From Camelimonas abortus (GTDB taxonomy: Bacteria; Pseudomonadota; Alphaproteobacteria; Rhizobiales; Beijerinckiaceae), in assembly GCF_042647165.1 (NCBI RefSeq), contig NZ_JBHRUV010000019.1: a stretch of 64,000 nt of DNA; one strand, given 5' to 3'. A program made the translations under genes and the position numbers. Below are positions 10,501-19,021 of this stretch, in pieces (position 1 is the first letter of the stretch; every line of letters starts with the position of its first letter). The notes under the pieces were generated by a model. It made no database searches, was not told where the DNA came from, and worked only from the letters and a program-made list of their open reading frames with translations.

Positions 10501-11936
10501 CCGGCCTGCCGGCGGCCAGCATCGCCGCCAGCGGCCGCCTGGACGGCGCCGGGCGCACCAGCCTGGAGGCGCAGGTCAGCGCCGCGCGACTGGTGGACCT
10601 GCGCGTCGCCGGCAGCGCGCCGCTGGATACCGGCGGGCGGCTGGACCTCGCCGCGCGCGGCCGCGTGGACCTCGCCCTCGCCAACGCGCAGCTCTCGCCC
10701 ATGGGCCGCCGGCTCTCCGGCCAGGCCAGCGTGGACCTGCGCCTCGCCGGCGCCCCCGGCGCGCCGCAGCTCTCCGGCGGCGTCACGCTGTCCGGCGGCG
10801 CCTTTTCGGACGCCGTCACCGGCCTGAAGCTGGAGCGCATCGCCGGCCAGTTCGCCGCCGGGGGGACGCGGGTCGTGATCAGCCGCCTCACCGCCGCCAC
10901 GCCCAATGGCGGCTCCCTCAGCGTGTCCGGCGAGGTGGCGGTGGACCCGGCCGCAGGCTTCCCCGGCAATATCCGCCTCACCGGCGACAACGCCCTGCTG
11001 CTGAACGACGGCACGGCGCGTGCGGCGGCTGACCTTGCGCTGACGCTCTCCGGCCCGCTGGCCCTCCGGCCGCTGGTCGCCGGCTCGGTGGGGGTGCGTT
11101 CGCTGGTCATCAACGTGCCGAACCAGCTGCCCGGCTCGCTGACGCCGCTGGAGAACGTGCGCCAGATCGATCCGCCGCCGGAGGCGAAGGCGCGCCTGGC
11201 GCTGGAGCAGAAGGCGCGTCGCCAGGGCGGCGGCGGCTTCGACGCCGCGCTGGACATCGTGGTGACGGCGCGCGGCGCCATCCGCGTCACCGGCCGCGGC
11301 ATCAACGCCGTGCTCGGCGGCCAGCTGCGCATCGCCGGCACGTCCTCGGCGCCGCAGCCCACCGGCGGCTTCACCCTGCGCCGCGGCAGTTTCGACCTCG
11401 GCTCCACGCCGCTCGACTTCACCCGCGGTTCGGTGACCTTCGACGGCACGCTGAGCCCGGAGCTGGATTTCGTCGCCGAAACCGTCGCCGCCGGCGTCAC
11501 GGCGCGGGTGTCCATCTCCGGCCCTGCGTCCGATCCGTCGTTTGAGTTCTCCTCCAGCCCGTCCATGTCCACGGAGGAGATCGTGTCGCGCATCCTGTTC
11601 GGGCAGGCGGCGGGCGAACTCTCGGGTCTGGAGGCGCTGCAGCTGGCGCAGATCGTCGCCCAGTTCTCCGGCGACGGCGACAGCGCCTTCGACGCCCTGC
11701 GCAGGGGCCTGGGGCTGGGTGGCTCCGACATCGGGGCCGACGGCGACCAGGGCGCCCTGGCCCGCGCCAGCCGCGCCCTCGGAAAACGGGTGCGGGTTAA
11801 CCTCAAGCCCGGCGCCACGCCCGAGACCACGGGAGTCGGCGTCAACGTCAACGTCTCGCGCCACATCCGCGTGCAGGGGATGGTGGGCGCTACCGGAGAC
11901 ACGTCGGTGAACGTCGGCGCCGAATGGGAGTACTGA
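7581..11936 (+). CDS. tamB: TamB, translocation and assembly module protein
   Basis: A 1451-residue protein with one N-terminal transmembrane anchor (about residues 8-30) and a very long periplasmic part of repeating beta-strand segments, as in AsmA/TamB-type bridge proteins. The C-terminal DUF490/TamB domain is recognisable in the region LPGSLTPLENVRQIDPP through SSPSMSTEEIVSRILFG and the protein ends EWEY. Members span the periplasm and work with TamA in the outer membrane; a lipid-groove role is now favoured for the superfamily. It begins at the last base of the tamA stop codon. Length is typical for alphaproteobacterial TamB. Confidence 0.93.
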   Translation: MTAVPAKRLRAGVILALVAALLLALGALFHALQPREVRSDDSERTVLGELLSRLLSSDNAKVSVGAVEGALSSDATIRNVVISDRDGPWLRLNEARLVWRRLALLSGRLEVDRLELDRLEILRRPAPAESEAPESDEPLLPELPVEVIVRAFQLKELDLAADVLGAAAKIGADGEARLGDPARGLTFRLEARRLDAPGQIGVAVAFTPAGQMLKLSVRADEPAGGVVARLASIPGLPPVKLDFAGEGPLDQFAARLSFHAGPDLSASGEATVARQQDDQTTGQGGAVRVARVLTLDMNARVSGVLPAPLAPVFAGDTHLGGRVLFNADGSTVMQDVGVTARAAKLLVNGGADAARNLDLTVTAAALPVDDGVLRAGEAEIRRLDFLARVTGKAEMPTVKASLDLAGARLPAGSIGSAKATLDAAPTGVIGERGTRLNVSADAAATGLAFADPGLAAAIGERVSLTLRAAIGRRGTAFVDTFEVGTGAGSAHYQGVAGSRRLDGVLAARVPELAKLRQLTGMRLSGAAALTARLTGQPRFSRVRAELDGEARDLGVGIQAVDGLSGGRLKLSGAVERLPRGGFGFDNLVLEGARASLRLNGRAREDQSAVEAVARIADLRYADRRLTGRGELAANLTGPLTRPDASAVLTLRDGSMLGRPAPLVELKAEATDITGELKATARLSGEIDRKPLTGGLSLARAGAGWSLQDLALAIGSVSARGALTLDGEGLARGALAIRAASLDDASALALRRLAGQLNADLTLTADGGAQDVAIRADGARIRVEDVAIDRLTADLTATDVRRRPAANGFVAVDNAVIAGQTLTGTRLEAKGDGAATDITLRSRAAGLDLSGAARLTPGEPLRLDVTRFDARRGARRIGLAGPASFAFHDGVVDIRKLAVALDSGRLTVEGRAGETLDLNVNVKAVPLAVADIFAPGLGLQGQADGAATVQGPSLAPRGQWRLTLSRLSVAAARAAGLPAASIAASGRLDGAGRTSLEAQVSAARLVDLRVAGSAPLDTGGRLDLAARGRVDLALANAQLSPMGRRLSGQASVDLRLAGAPGAPQLSGGVTLSGGAFSDAVTGLKLERIAGQFAAGGTRVVISRLTAATPNGGSLSVSGEVAVDPAAGFPGNIRLTGDNALLLNDGTARAAADLALTLSGPLALRPLVAGSVGVRSLVINVPNQLPGSLTPLENVRQIDPPPEAKARLALEQKARRQGGGGFDAALDIVVTARGAIRVTGRGINAVLGGQLRIAGTSSAPQPTGGFTLRRGSFDLGSTPLDFTRGSVTFDGTLSPELDFVAETVAAGVTARVSISGPASDPSFEFSSSPSMSTEEIVSRILFGQAAGELSGLEALQLAQIVAQFSGDGDSAFDALRRGLGLGGSDIGADGDQGALARASRALGKRVRVNLKPGATPETTGVGVNVNVSRHIRVQGMVGATGDTSVNVGAEWEY

Positions 11937-12337
11937 GCCGGCGTCCGGCCGGGGGCCGCGTCCCCCGGCCCGCGGCGGAAAAATCGGGCCGCGACAGGGC
12001 ATGCGGCGAATTTTCCGTTCCCGCCCTGCCTGTGGAGGCGTTGCCGTCGCGCCTGCGGGCGCGTATTGTGTCGATGCTTCACAAATTGTTTACCATGACA
12101 TGTGAGGCGTGGCGGGGGTGTGAGCCGGCGCACGTCGCGGAGCGGCCCTGCAGGGAGCCGGCCGGCTCCGGAGCCCGGCGCGGAGCGACGCCGGCCAGCC
12201 CGCGCCGCCTCGGGGCGGTCATGCTCCGGAAGGTCGTGCTCCGGGCGGTCTGGCCCGGCGACGTCCCGCCCGGCGCGGTCTTGCTCCGGGCTGTTCTGGG
12301 GAATGGCGCGGCGTCACAGCGGACACGGGAGCGGAAC
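11937..12337. other. Intergenic leader with a decayed 15-base repeat
   Basis: This 400-base gap lies between tamB and a small secreted-protein gene. It contains a short AT-richer patch at about 12060-12100 and the repeat described at 12219-12293. The reading frame of the downstream gene stays open through it, but no ribosome site supports an earlier start. Confidence 0.45.
12219..12293 (+). repeat. Five imperfect 15-base direct repeats
   Basis: Five consecutive 15-base units share a TC..GCTCCGG..GG pattern; units 1, 2 and 5 contain TGCTCCGG, while units 3 and 4 are diverged. If translated in the frame of the downstream gene they would give a valine-led five-residue repeat (VMLRK, VVLRA, VWPGD, VPPGA, VLLRA). 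There is no evidence that they are translated. Confidence 0.6.
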
Positions 12338-12727
12338 ATGCGTCTGGCGATGTTGGGCGTGACACTCGGGATGTTGCTCGCAGGACCGGCGGTCGCCCAG
12401 CCGGTCCCCACCTATTACGCGCCGGCCACCGCCTCTTACGGCTTTCCGGGCTACGGGGAGCCCCGTTACGCCGATCCTGCCGGAGCGCCGCGCAACGTGT
12501 GCTTCAACGCCGCCGCCCTGCACCGCTGGTGCCGGGTGTTCGTGACGCCCAATCCCGGCTCCTGCGTCTGCGGCTCGGCCGGCGGCGTGGCGTTCACCGG
12601 CACGCTGATCACCGACGCCCAGCTCTACGAGCTGATCGGCGAGGACGTGAAGCAGGCGGAAGTGGGCGCCAACGGCCGCCGCGTTGCGGGCCGGCCCCGC
12701 AGCGCCGCCAGTCACTACGGCTACTGA
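12338..12727 (+). CDS. Small secreted cysteine-containing protein, unknown function
   Basis: A 129-residue protein I do not recognise. Residues 1-20 form a signal peptide ending AVA before QPVPTYYAP. The mature part has a Tyr/Pro/Gly-rich N-terminal segment and four cysteines (NVCFN, RWCRV, and GSCVCGS), suggesting disulfides in the periplasm. The ATG at 12338 follows GGGAGCGGA, a good ribosome site, and the signal peptide begins exactly there. It is monocistronic and precedes the CapD-like gene on the other strand. Confidence 0.6.
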   Translation: MRLAMLGVTLGMLLAGPAVAQPVPTYYAPATASYGFPGYGEPRYADPAGAPRNVCFNAAALHRWCRVFVTPNPGSCVCGSAGGVAFTGTLITDAQLYELIGEDVKQAEVGANGRRVAGRPRSAASHYGY

Positions 12728-13084
12728 TCCCGGGGCGGCGGGCCGCCTGACCTCCGGCCTTCCCGCCGTGTTGCGCGGGCGTGACGCGCTGCGCCACGGC
12801 CGGTCGCGGCGGGCCCGCCGGAAGCAGCTTCGGCGGCGCGGCCGCGGGTCTCAAATCTCCTGCCTGAATCCGGCGGCGTTGCGTGAAAGCGGACGCATGC
12901 GAAGGCGCGGCTGCGAAGGCGCTGCGCCGGGGGGCGCGGGCCCGCGGCGGGCGCCGGCGCTTTTCCGGCCGGGCGGCGCCTGCGCCGGCGCGCCCCCAGT
13001 CCCGCGCGCCCTTCCGGTTTCGCCGGGGGGCATGCCAGCCGCGCGGCGCCATCTCCGCCGCGCGGAGCCCGCCTGGGCGCGCCG
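12728..13084. other. Convergent intergenic region
   Basis: A 357-base, extremely GC-rich gap between converging genes. I see several short GC inverted repeats but no gene and no T-run terminator. Confidence 0.4.
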
Positions 13085-15082
13085 TCAGCCGGCGGCCGGC
13101 TGGCTGGCCGCGCCGGCGGTCGCGCTCACGGCCGGCTGGCGCGCCGCCTGGGGTGCCTGGTCGGGAGTCGCCGGGAAGGTCGGCAGCACCGTGTGGATCA
13201 CCCCGTAGACCTTGCTGCGCTCGCCGCGGGCCACGGCGCCCGCCAGGGCGTCGAGGCTGCGCTCCAGCGCGTCGATGTCCGGGAAGCTCGGATCTGCGGC
13301 GATGATGCCGGCGAGACTGACGTCGCGCGTGGCCTCGCCCTCGTCCAGCACGATCTCCTCAAGCCGCTCGCCCGGGCGCATGCCGGTGAAGACGATGTCG
13401 ATGTCCACGTTCGGCCGCAGCCCCGCCAGCTCGATCATGCGCGTGGCGAGATCGAGGATCTTCACCGGCCGGCCCATGTTGAGCACGTAGATCGAGGTGG
13501 CCTTGTCCGGGTCGTTGATGGCGTGGAAGGAGGCGATCACCACCAGGTCGCAGGCCTCCGGAATGGTCATGAAGAAGCGCACCATCTCCGGATGGGTCAC
13601 GGTGACCGGGCCGCCCTTGGCGATCTGCTCGCGGAACTTGGGCACCACCGAGCCGTTGGAGCCAAGCACGTTGCCGAAGCGCACCACCACGAGGCGCGTC
13701 GGCCGGCCGTTGGCCGAGACATTGGCGAGGCGGCCGCTGGCGATCTCCGCGTCCTTGGCCTGCACGTACATCTCCGCCAGCCGCTTGGTGGCGCCGAGGA
13801 TCGACACCGGCTTCACCGCCTTGTCGGTGGAGATCATCACGAACGCCTCCGCCCCGCAGGCGATGGCGGCGTCGGCGGCGTTCATGGCCCCGAAGACATT
13901 GGTGCGGATGCCTTCGCTCCAGTCTGTCTCCAGATAGTGGACGTGCTTGAGCGCGGCGGCGTGATAGACCACGTTCGGGCGGAACTCCCCGAGGATGGCG
14001 AACAGGCGGTCGCGGTCGCGCACGTCGCAGATGCGCCCCAGCGGCCGGCAGCCCTCGACCCGCGACAGGTCCTCGAGAATGGCGTGCAGCGCCGGCTCGG
14101 AATTCTCCAGGATCAGGATGTCCCGGGCGCCGTAGCGGGCGAGGCGGCGGGCCAGCTCGCCGCCGATGGAGCCGCCGCCGCCGGTGATGGCGATGCGCCG
14201 TCCGGCCGTGAGGCTGGCGATGGTGTCCTCGTCAATGCTCACCGCCGGGCGCAGCAGCAGGTCCTCCATGGACAGCGGCGCAAGGCGCGCGGAGACGGCG
14301 GAATCGCTCTCGTCCAGGCCGTGGGTGCGCAGCACCTCCACGCCGAAGCGCCGCGCCGCGTTGAGAATGCCGGCGGCCACCGCCTCGTCGCCCAGCGCCG
14401 AAGGAGCCAGCACGATCACCGACGGGGAACGGTCGCGCGCCGCCAGGTCCTGCAGCACTGCGGCGGCGTCGCCGAGGCCGCCCAATACGCGCACGTTGCG
14501 GATCGACTGGCCCACGTCGGCGGCGTGGCGGCTGAGCGCTCCCACCGGACGCAGCCGCGACAGCGCCCCCTGCTCGATGCCGCGCAGGATGGCCTCGATT
14601 TCAATGCCCGTGCCGGCGATCAGCGCCGCGTCGCGCCGCCCGGCCGGCGCGGCGGCGTTGATCTGCCGCTGCTTCAGCGCCCGGTAGGCGACCCGCGGCG
14701 CCGCCAGCATCGCGATTTCGAGAATGAAGAACAGCAGGATCCACAGGCGGCCGAAATAGTTGCGGCCCAGCAGGTCCGGATGCGACAGCGCCGTGTCGAT
14801 GATCAGGATGGCGAGGCTGATGATCGCCGACGCCTTGGCGATCTTGATCACGTCCGGCAGCGAGGTGAAGCGCCACTTGGACTGCGGCAGCCGCACCAGC
14901 AGGAACGCTCCCGCCGCCACCGGCAGCACGCAGGCGAGGATCAGCGGCAGCTGCTGCAGGTAGGTGGCCAGGCGCGCGTCCTGGAAACGCAGTACGATCG
15001 CCAGCGCCGTCGCGCAGGCGGTGACGGTGACGTCAGCCGCAAGGTTCAGCAGGATCGTCCTGATCGCGCGTCGCGATGCCAT
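13085..15082 (-). CDS. CapD/FlaA1-like nucleotide-sugar epimerase/dehydratase
   Basis: Membrane-anchored polysaccharide biosynthesis protein of 665 residues, of the WbpM/CapD/FlaA1 family, which carry out 4,6-dehydration (and often 5-epimerisation) of UDP-GlcNAc. Four N-terminal transmembrane segments lie within residues 8-135. A first Rossmann-like region follows, then the extended SDR domain with the NAD(P) motif GGGGSIG at 301-307, YHAAALKHVHYLE, the STDKAVKP catalytic segment with ATKR, and FGNVLGSNGSVVP. It probably makes a nucleotide-sugar precursor for surface polysaccharide. No other polysaccharide genes adjoin it, though MucR, encoded 10 kb away, often controls such pathways. Confidence 0.9.
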   Translation of the reverse strand: MASRRAIRTILLNLAADVTVTACATALAIVLRFQDARLATYLQQLPLILACVLPVAAGAFLLVRLPQSKWRFTSLPDVIKIAKASAIISLAILIIDTALSHPDLLGRNYFGRLWILLFFILEIAMLAAPRVAYRALKQRQINAAAPAGRRDAALIAGTGIEIEAILRGIEQGALSRLRPVGALSRHAADVGQSIRNVRVLGGLGDAAAVLQDLAARDRSPSVIVLAPSALGDEAVAAGILNAARRFGVEVLRTHGLDESDSAVSARLAPLSMEDLLLRPAVSIDEDTIASLTAGRRIAITGGGGSIGGELARRLARYGARDILILENSEPALHAILEDLSRVEGCRPLGRICDVRDRDRLFAILGEFRPNVVYHAAALKHVHYLETDWSEGIRTNVFGAMNAADAAIACGAEAFVMISTDKAVKPVSILGATKRLAEMYVQAKDAEIASGRLANVSANGRPTRLVVVRFGNVLGSNGSVVPKFREQIAKGGPVTVTHPEMVRFFMTIPEACDLVVIASFHAINDPDKATSIYVLNMGRPVKILDLATRMIELAGLRPNVDIDIVFTGMRPGERLEEIVLDEGEATRDVSLAGIIAADPSFPDIDALERSLDALAGAVARGERSKVYGVIHTVLPTFPATPDQAPQAARQPAVSATAGAASQPAAG

Positions 15083-15502
15083 GGTGCTCCCCGAATGGGC
15101 CGGACACGCGGCCAGTGAATTCCGTCAGCATGGGGGGCGCCGCCCCGCCTGGCGCCCGCAGCCCCGGGCCGCGCCGGGCGCGCCGGCGCGTATTCCCTAA
15201 CGCGACAGGCCGCCTGACGCCAGCTCCCGCAACCCGCCGCGCGCCATGCGCAGGCGGCTCCGGCCGCTCCGCGCGTCGCTACATAACCGATCGCGGTCGC
15301 GCGCGCATCCGCCCGGCCCGCCGCAGCCGCGGCGCCCGGCGTGATTGCAGGGCGCAATGGCGACAGTCAGGCGAAAAAACGCGCGCGCCCGCCGCCATTG
15401 CGCCGTCCGCCCGGCCCGCGGCGGTTGACCGCGCGCCCCGGCGGCCCAATCCTCGTGAACCGCAACCTTTCACGCCATCGCCATTGCTGACGGGAACCCG
15501 CC
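15083..15502. other. Divergent intergenic region
   Basis: A 420-base gap between the CapD-like gene (minus) and the META-domain gene (plus). No recognisable gene; both promoters should lie here but no clear -35/-10 pair is visible. Confidence 0.4.
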
Positions 15503-16288
15503 GTGTCCGCACCGACTCCGGAAACTGTCCTCACGCGCCGCCAGATCGCCGCCGGTCTCGCCGCCGGTCTCGCCGCCGCCCTGTGGCCCTCCGGCCGGGC
15601 CGCCGCCGCGCCGGTGGTGATCCGCGGCGAGGCGTTCTGGCGCGAGCGCATGGCGCTGCCGCGCGGCTCCCGTATTGAGGCGCAGCTCGTGGAGCTGAAC
15701 GCCGCGGGCCGGCCCGGCGCGGCCGTCGCCAGCTCGGCCGCGCCGGCCGGGCCGGGCTCGCCGGCGCCGTTCACGCTGCGTTTCGAGCCGCGCGGGGCGC
15801 CGCGCCGCCGGCGTTTCGCGCTGACGGTGCGAATCACCGATCCCGGCGGCGCCGTGCTGTTCGAGAGCGAGCCGCAGCCGTGGAAGCCCGGCGACCGCGC
15901 GCCGGTGAGCGTGCCCGTGCGCCGCGCCGGGGGCGGCGCGCGCTCCGGTGGCGACGCCAGGCCGTGGGGCGCGTGGCGCGCGGCGTTCATTCTCGGCGAG
16001 GCGGTGGCGGCGGGCGACGCCCCGACCCTGAAGCTGTCGCCGGACGGACGGGTCTCCGGCGACGGCGGCTGCAACGCCATCTCCGGGGTGGTGCGGGTGA
16101 AGGACCGGCGCATCCGTTTCGGTCGCCTGGGCGCGACGCCGGCGGCCTGCCCGGGGCCGGCCATGGCCCGCGAGCGGCGCTTCCGCGAGGCGCTGGGCCG
16201 CGCCCGCGCCTTCCGGATCGAGGCCGGGGAGCGGCTGCTGCTGCTGGACCACGCCAGCCATGTGGTGATGCGTCTGGTGCGGGCCTGA
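15503..16288 (+). CDS. Exported META-domain protein with YbaY-like domain
   Basis: A 261-residue exported protein with a GTG start. Residues 11-36 resemble a twin-arginine leader (TRRQIAAG followed by a hydrophobic stretch ending AAAA). Residues about 38-135 look like the YbaY/YscW-type lipoprotein domain (IRGEAFWRERMALPRGS, FTLRFEP). Residues about 150-258 are a META domain with the hallmark DGRVSGDGGCN and a late VVMRLV. META proteins (HslJ-like) are associated with heat or antibiotic stress in E. coli; the biochemical role is unknown. The next gene on the other strand is convergent, about 25 bases away. Confidence 0.75.
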   Translation: MSAPTPETVLTRRQIAAGLAAGLAAALWPSGRAAAAPVVIRGEAFWRERMALPRGSRIEAQLVELNAAGRPGAAVASSAAPAGPGSPAPFTLRFEPRGAPRRRRFALTVRITDPGGAVLFESEPQPWKPGDRAPVSVPVRRAGGGARSGGDARPWGAWRAAFILGEAVAAGDAPTLKLSPDGRVSGDGGCNAISGVVRVKDRRIRFGRLGATPAACPGPAMARERRFREALGRARAFRIEAGERLLLLDHASHVVMRLVRA

Positions 16289-16313
16289 CGGCGCCGCGGC
16301 CGCGGCGCGCGAA

Positions 16314-17216
16314 TCAGACCACCACGCCGCAGTGCTTGGCCTTGTGCTCGGGCTCCACGTGGATGGTGACCTGCGCCCCGGGCACTTCCTGCTTCAGCGC
16401 GCCCTCGATGCGGTCGCAGATCCGGTGCGCCGCCTCTACGGTGGAATCGCCGGCCACCACCAGATGGAAATCGATGAACGTCACCTGGCCGGCCTGGCGG
16501 GTGCGCACGTCATGCGCCTCCAGCGCGCCCACCGCCTCGCGCGAGATGATGGCGCGGATCTTGCCCTGCATGCTCTCCGGCGCAGCCTCGTCCATGAGGC
16601 CGCCCATGGACTCGCGGATCACCCGCCAGCCGGACCACAGGATATTGACCGCCACCAGGCAGGCGATCAGGGGGTCCAGAAACAGCCAGCCGGTGGCCAG
16701 CGCCACGCCGAGGCCCGCCACGACGCCCCCTGACGACACCACGTCGCTGAACAGGTGGCGGCCGTCGGCGACGAGGGCAGGGGAGCGCAGGGCGCGCCCG
16801 CGCCGCACCAGCACCCAGGACCACACGCCGTTGATGGCGGTGGCGACGGCGATCAGCGCCAGGCCTTCCGCCGGCGCGTCGATGACGCGCGGCGCCCGCC
16901 AGGCGCGCCACGCCTCGTGCAGGATGAGCAGCGCCGCCACGACGATCATCACCCCTTCCATCACCGCGCTGAAATATTCCGCCTTGTGATGGCCGTAAGG
17001 GTGGCGCGCGTCCGCCGGGCGGCGGGCGATGCGCACCGCCACCAGCGCGGCCAGCGCCGTGGCCACGTTGACGATGCTTTCCATGGCGTCCGAGTAGAGC
17101 GCCGCCGAGCCGGTGATCCACCACGCCAGGGTTTTCAGCGCCAGCACCGCCACGCCGGTGACCAGGCTCCCCACGGCGATCAGGGTGGCGCTGTCCGTCG
17201 CATTCTGCGCAGTCAC
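16314..17216 (-). CDS. Cation diffusion facilitator (CDF) metal efflux transporter
   Basis: A 300-residue CDF-family transporter, exporting divalent metal such as Zn(II) or Fe(II) in exchange for protons. Six transmembrane segments can be traced in residues 10-200. The family signature HPYGHHKAEYFS follows TM2. The TM2 metal site reads SDAMESIVN, where many CDFs have a second Asp, and TM5 has HLFSD with His and Asp in the usual positions. The C-terminal 90 residues form the cytoplasmic ferredoxin-like domain (VTFIDFHLVV, HIEPEH). Metal specificity cannot be assigned. A 21-base palindrome lies about 250 bases upstream of the start. Confidence 0.9.
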   Translation of the reverse strand: MTAQNATDSATLIAVGSLVTGVAVLALKTLAWWITGSAALYSDAMESIVNVATALAALVAVRIARRPADARHPYGHHKAEYFSAVMEGVMIVVAALLILHEAWRAWRAPRVIDAPAEGLALIAVATAINGVWSWVLVRRGRALRSPALVADGRHLFSDVVSSGGVVAGLGVALATGWLFLDPLIACLVAVNILWSGWRVIRESMGGLMDEAAPESMQGKIRAIISREAVGALEAHDVRTRQAGQVTFIDFHLVVAGDSTVEAAHRICDRIEGALKQEVPGAQVTIHVEPEHKAKHCGVVV

Positions 17217-17598
17217 GTTCTCTTGTCCCAGGGTGACCAGACGCTTTTGTAACCAGACGCAACAGCCGCGTCCGGGCCGCTGTCGCGCCCGGGAGGAATG
17301 CGCCGCGCCGCGACGCCCCGCATGTCGTTCCGACCGTTTGTCTAGGCCAGGGCTACCGGAGGCGCAACAACCGTGTTATTTAATGCAAACAGATTGCATC
17401 TGCAGGACATGTCGTCCACACGGCGCATGCATTGTACAGGTTGCGCCATGAAAACATTTTGCGAGAACATGATTGTTATCATCAATCATTATGCGCATGA
17501 CGGCCGCGCGCAGCAGTGATGACCGCGGCTGCGGCGTGACGGCGCGCGGAACAGCTTACGTCATCATCGCCGGCCGGCGGTGACGGCGGAAGTCCGGC
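17217..17598. other. Intergenic region upstream of the CDF gene
   Basis: A 382-base gap between two minus-strand genes. The part at 17370-17500 is clearly less GC-rich and contains the palindrome listed separately. No gene is recognised. Confidence 0.45.
17469..17489. promoter_or_regulatory. 21-base palindrome, candidate metal-regulator operator
   Basis: ATGATTG at 17469-17475 is perfectly complementary to CAATCAT at 17483-17489, with seven bases between. It is AT-rich in a GC-rich genome and lies upstream of a metal-efflux gene. The geometry resembles Fur-superfamily or other dimeric-repressor operators, but no specific consensus is matched exactly. Confidence 0.35.
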
Positions 17599-17904
17599 TC
17601 AGCCGTCGCTCCAGGTCACCGTGAGCTCTTCGCGGAAGGCGAAACGGACCAGATGGCTGGCCATCACCTGCTTGAGCCGTTCCAGCGCCTGCGCGTCGGC
17701 GGCGGCGAGGCGCATGACGAGAGCGGCGTCGCTGGCGGCCAGCTCGCATGTCCCCATGGGGAAGGTCACCCGGCCGTTATGGGCGTCGAAGGTCGCCTCC
17801 ACCTTGTGGCCGAAGTGCTTGCACAGCTGCTGCAGGTATTTGCTGGCGCTGGCGGTGGCCACTTCAGCGCGCGACGACAGGGGAAGGGCGGGGGCGGACG
17901 TCAT
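17599..17904 (-). CDS. DUF2218 protein
   Basis: A 101-residue cytosolic protein resembling DUF2218, with the family features YLQQLCKHFGHK near the N terminus, a GTCELAA strand in the middle and a C-terminal FREELTVTW. DUF2218 members are often encoded near siderophore or iron-reductase genes; their biochemical function is unknown. The ATG has GGAG about 8 bases upstream. It follows the enoyl-CoA hydratase gene on the same strand with a 54-base gap, so the two may be co-transcribed. Confidence 0.8.
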   Translation of the reverse strand: MTSAPALPLSSRAEVATASASKYLQQLCKHFGHKVEATFDAHNGRVTFPMGTCELAASDAALVMRLAAADAQALERLKQVMASHLVRFAFREELTVTWSDG

Positions 17905-17958
17905 GGCGGGGCTCCATGGATGGCGGCGGCGCCGGCGCGGCGGCCGGCGCCCCGAGGC

Positions 17959-18750
17959 TTACAGCTTGCCCTTGCGCCGGGCAAACGCTTCCAGCGCCGC
18001 GCGCGCCTCCGGCGTGGCGAAGGCGTTGCAGAAATCCTCCACCGCCACGGCGACGCTGCGCCGGTAGTCGAGATCGTTCTGGCGCATGAAGGCGGCGCGG
18101 GCGCGCGCCACCCCCGCCGCCGGCTTGGCCGCCAGCTCCGCCGCCAGCGCCATGGCCGCCGCCTCCAGCTCCGCCGCCGGGGCGATGCGGCTGACGAGGC
18201 CGAGCGCCTGGCCTTCCGCCGCCGTAAACGTCCGTCCGGTGAACAGCAGCTCGAAGGCCCGGTGGCGGCCGACGATGCGCGGCAGGTGCGCGAAATGGAG
18301 GGCCGGCGGCAGGCCGAGGTCGATTTCGGGGTAGCCGAGGGTGGCCTCACTGGCGGCGATGATGATGTCGCAGGAAATGGCGAGGGTCATGCCGCCGCCG
18401 CGCGCCGTGCCGCTGACCACGGCGACGGAGGGCTTGCCAAGGGCGTGCTGGGCGTCGGCGAGGCCTGGGTAAAGGTCCAGCAGCGTGGCCCGCGTTTCCT
18501 CCGGCGTGGCGCGCAGCAACAGCGGCAGGTCCAGGCCGGCCGAGAAACGGCCGGGCACGTCGCTGGCCAGCAGCACGACCCGCGCCGAGCTGTCGTCCGC
18601 CGCTTGGCGAAGCGCCGCCAGCAGCTCCTGCAGCAGCTCGCGGGTCAGCGCGTTCACTGGCGGCCGCGCCAGGCCAATGCGCGCCACGCCGTCGCGCGTG
18701 GTGAAGGTGATGTGGCGGTAGCTCCGCCCGTTTCCGGCGTTTCCCTCCAA
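17959..18750 (-). CDS. Enoyl-CoA hydratase/isomerase (crotonase) family protein
   Basis: A 263-residue crotonase-fold protein. The CoA oxyanion-hole elements are visible: FSAGLDL around residue 70 and GTARGGGMTLA around residue 115, followed by GYPEIDLGL. In classical hydratases two glutamates catalyse water addition. The second (in PEIDLGL) is present. The first, normally in GGGxE, appears replaced (GGGMTL). The enzyme may therefore be an isomerase, hydrolase or lyase within the superfamily, not a standard enoyl-CoA hydratase. It starts a probable two-gene unit with DUF2218. Confidence 0.85.
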   Translation of the reverse strand: MEGNAGNGRSYRHITFTTRDGVARIGLARPPVNALTRELLQELLAALRQAADDSSARVVLLASDVPGRFSAGLDLPLLLRATPEETRATLLDLYPGLADAQHALGKPSVAVVSGTARGGGMTLAISCDIIIAASEATLGYPEIDLGLPPALHFAHLPRIVGRHRAFELLFTGRTFTAAEGQALGLVSRIAPAAELEAAAMALAAELAAKPAAGVARARAAFMRQNDLDYRRSVAVAVEDFCNAFATPEARAALEAFARRKGKL

Positions 18751-18832
18751 GGCGTCCTCCCTGATGGCGCGCCGCGTTTCCCGGGCTGCGGCGTCGCCGT
18801 TCCGGCGAGGTTAGCCCGGCGGGCGGGCGCCG

Positions 18833-19021
18833 TCAGCTGCGCCGCGCGTGCTGCGGCCGTCCCTTGCGGGGCGTGGCGGCCAGCTCCCTGAGATGCCGTT
18901 CGCTCATGGAGCGCGCCATGTCGCGGGCGGCGCCTTTCAGGGCGGATTGCTTCATCTCGCCGCGCTTGGCGGCCAGCGCCGCTCCGGCGGCCTTCTGCTG
19001 CGCTGCGGATTTGGCTGGCAT
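18833..19021 (-). CDS. Small basic DUF3008-like protein
   Basis: A 62-residue, lysine/arginine-rich protein starting MPAKSAAQQKAAGAALAAKR and continuing with LKGAARDM, SMSERHLRELA and RKGRPQH. This matches the conserved layout of DUF3008, a family of small basic proteins of unknown function, common in Proteobacteria. The ATG at 19021 has GGGGAGA about 6 bases upstream; the longer open frame upstream has no support. It is next to tRNA-Pro and is probably monocistronic. Confidence 0.8.
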   Translation of the reverse strand: MPAKSAAQQKAAGAALAAKRGEMKQSALKGAARDMARSMSERHLRELAATPRKGRPQHARRS

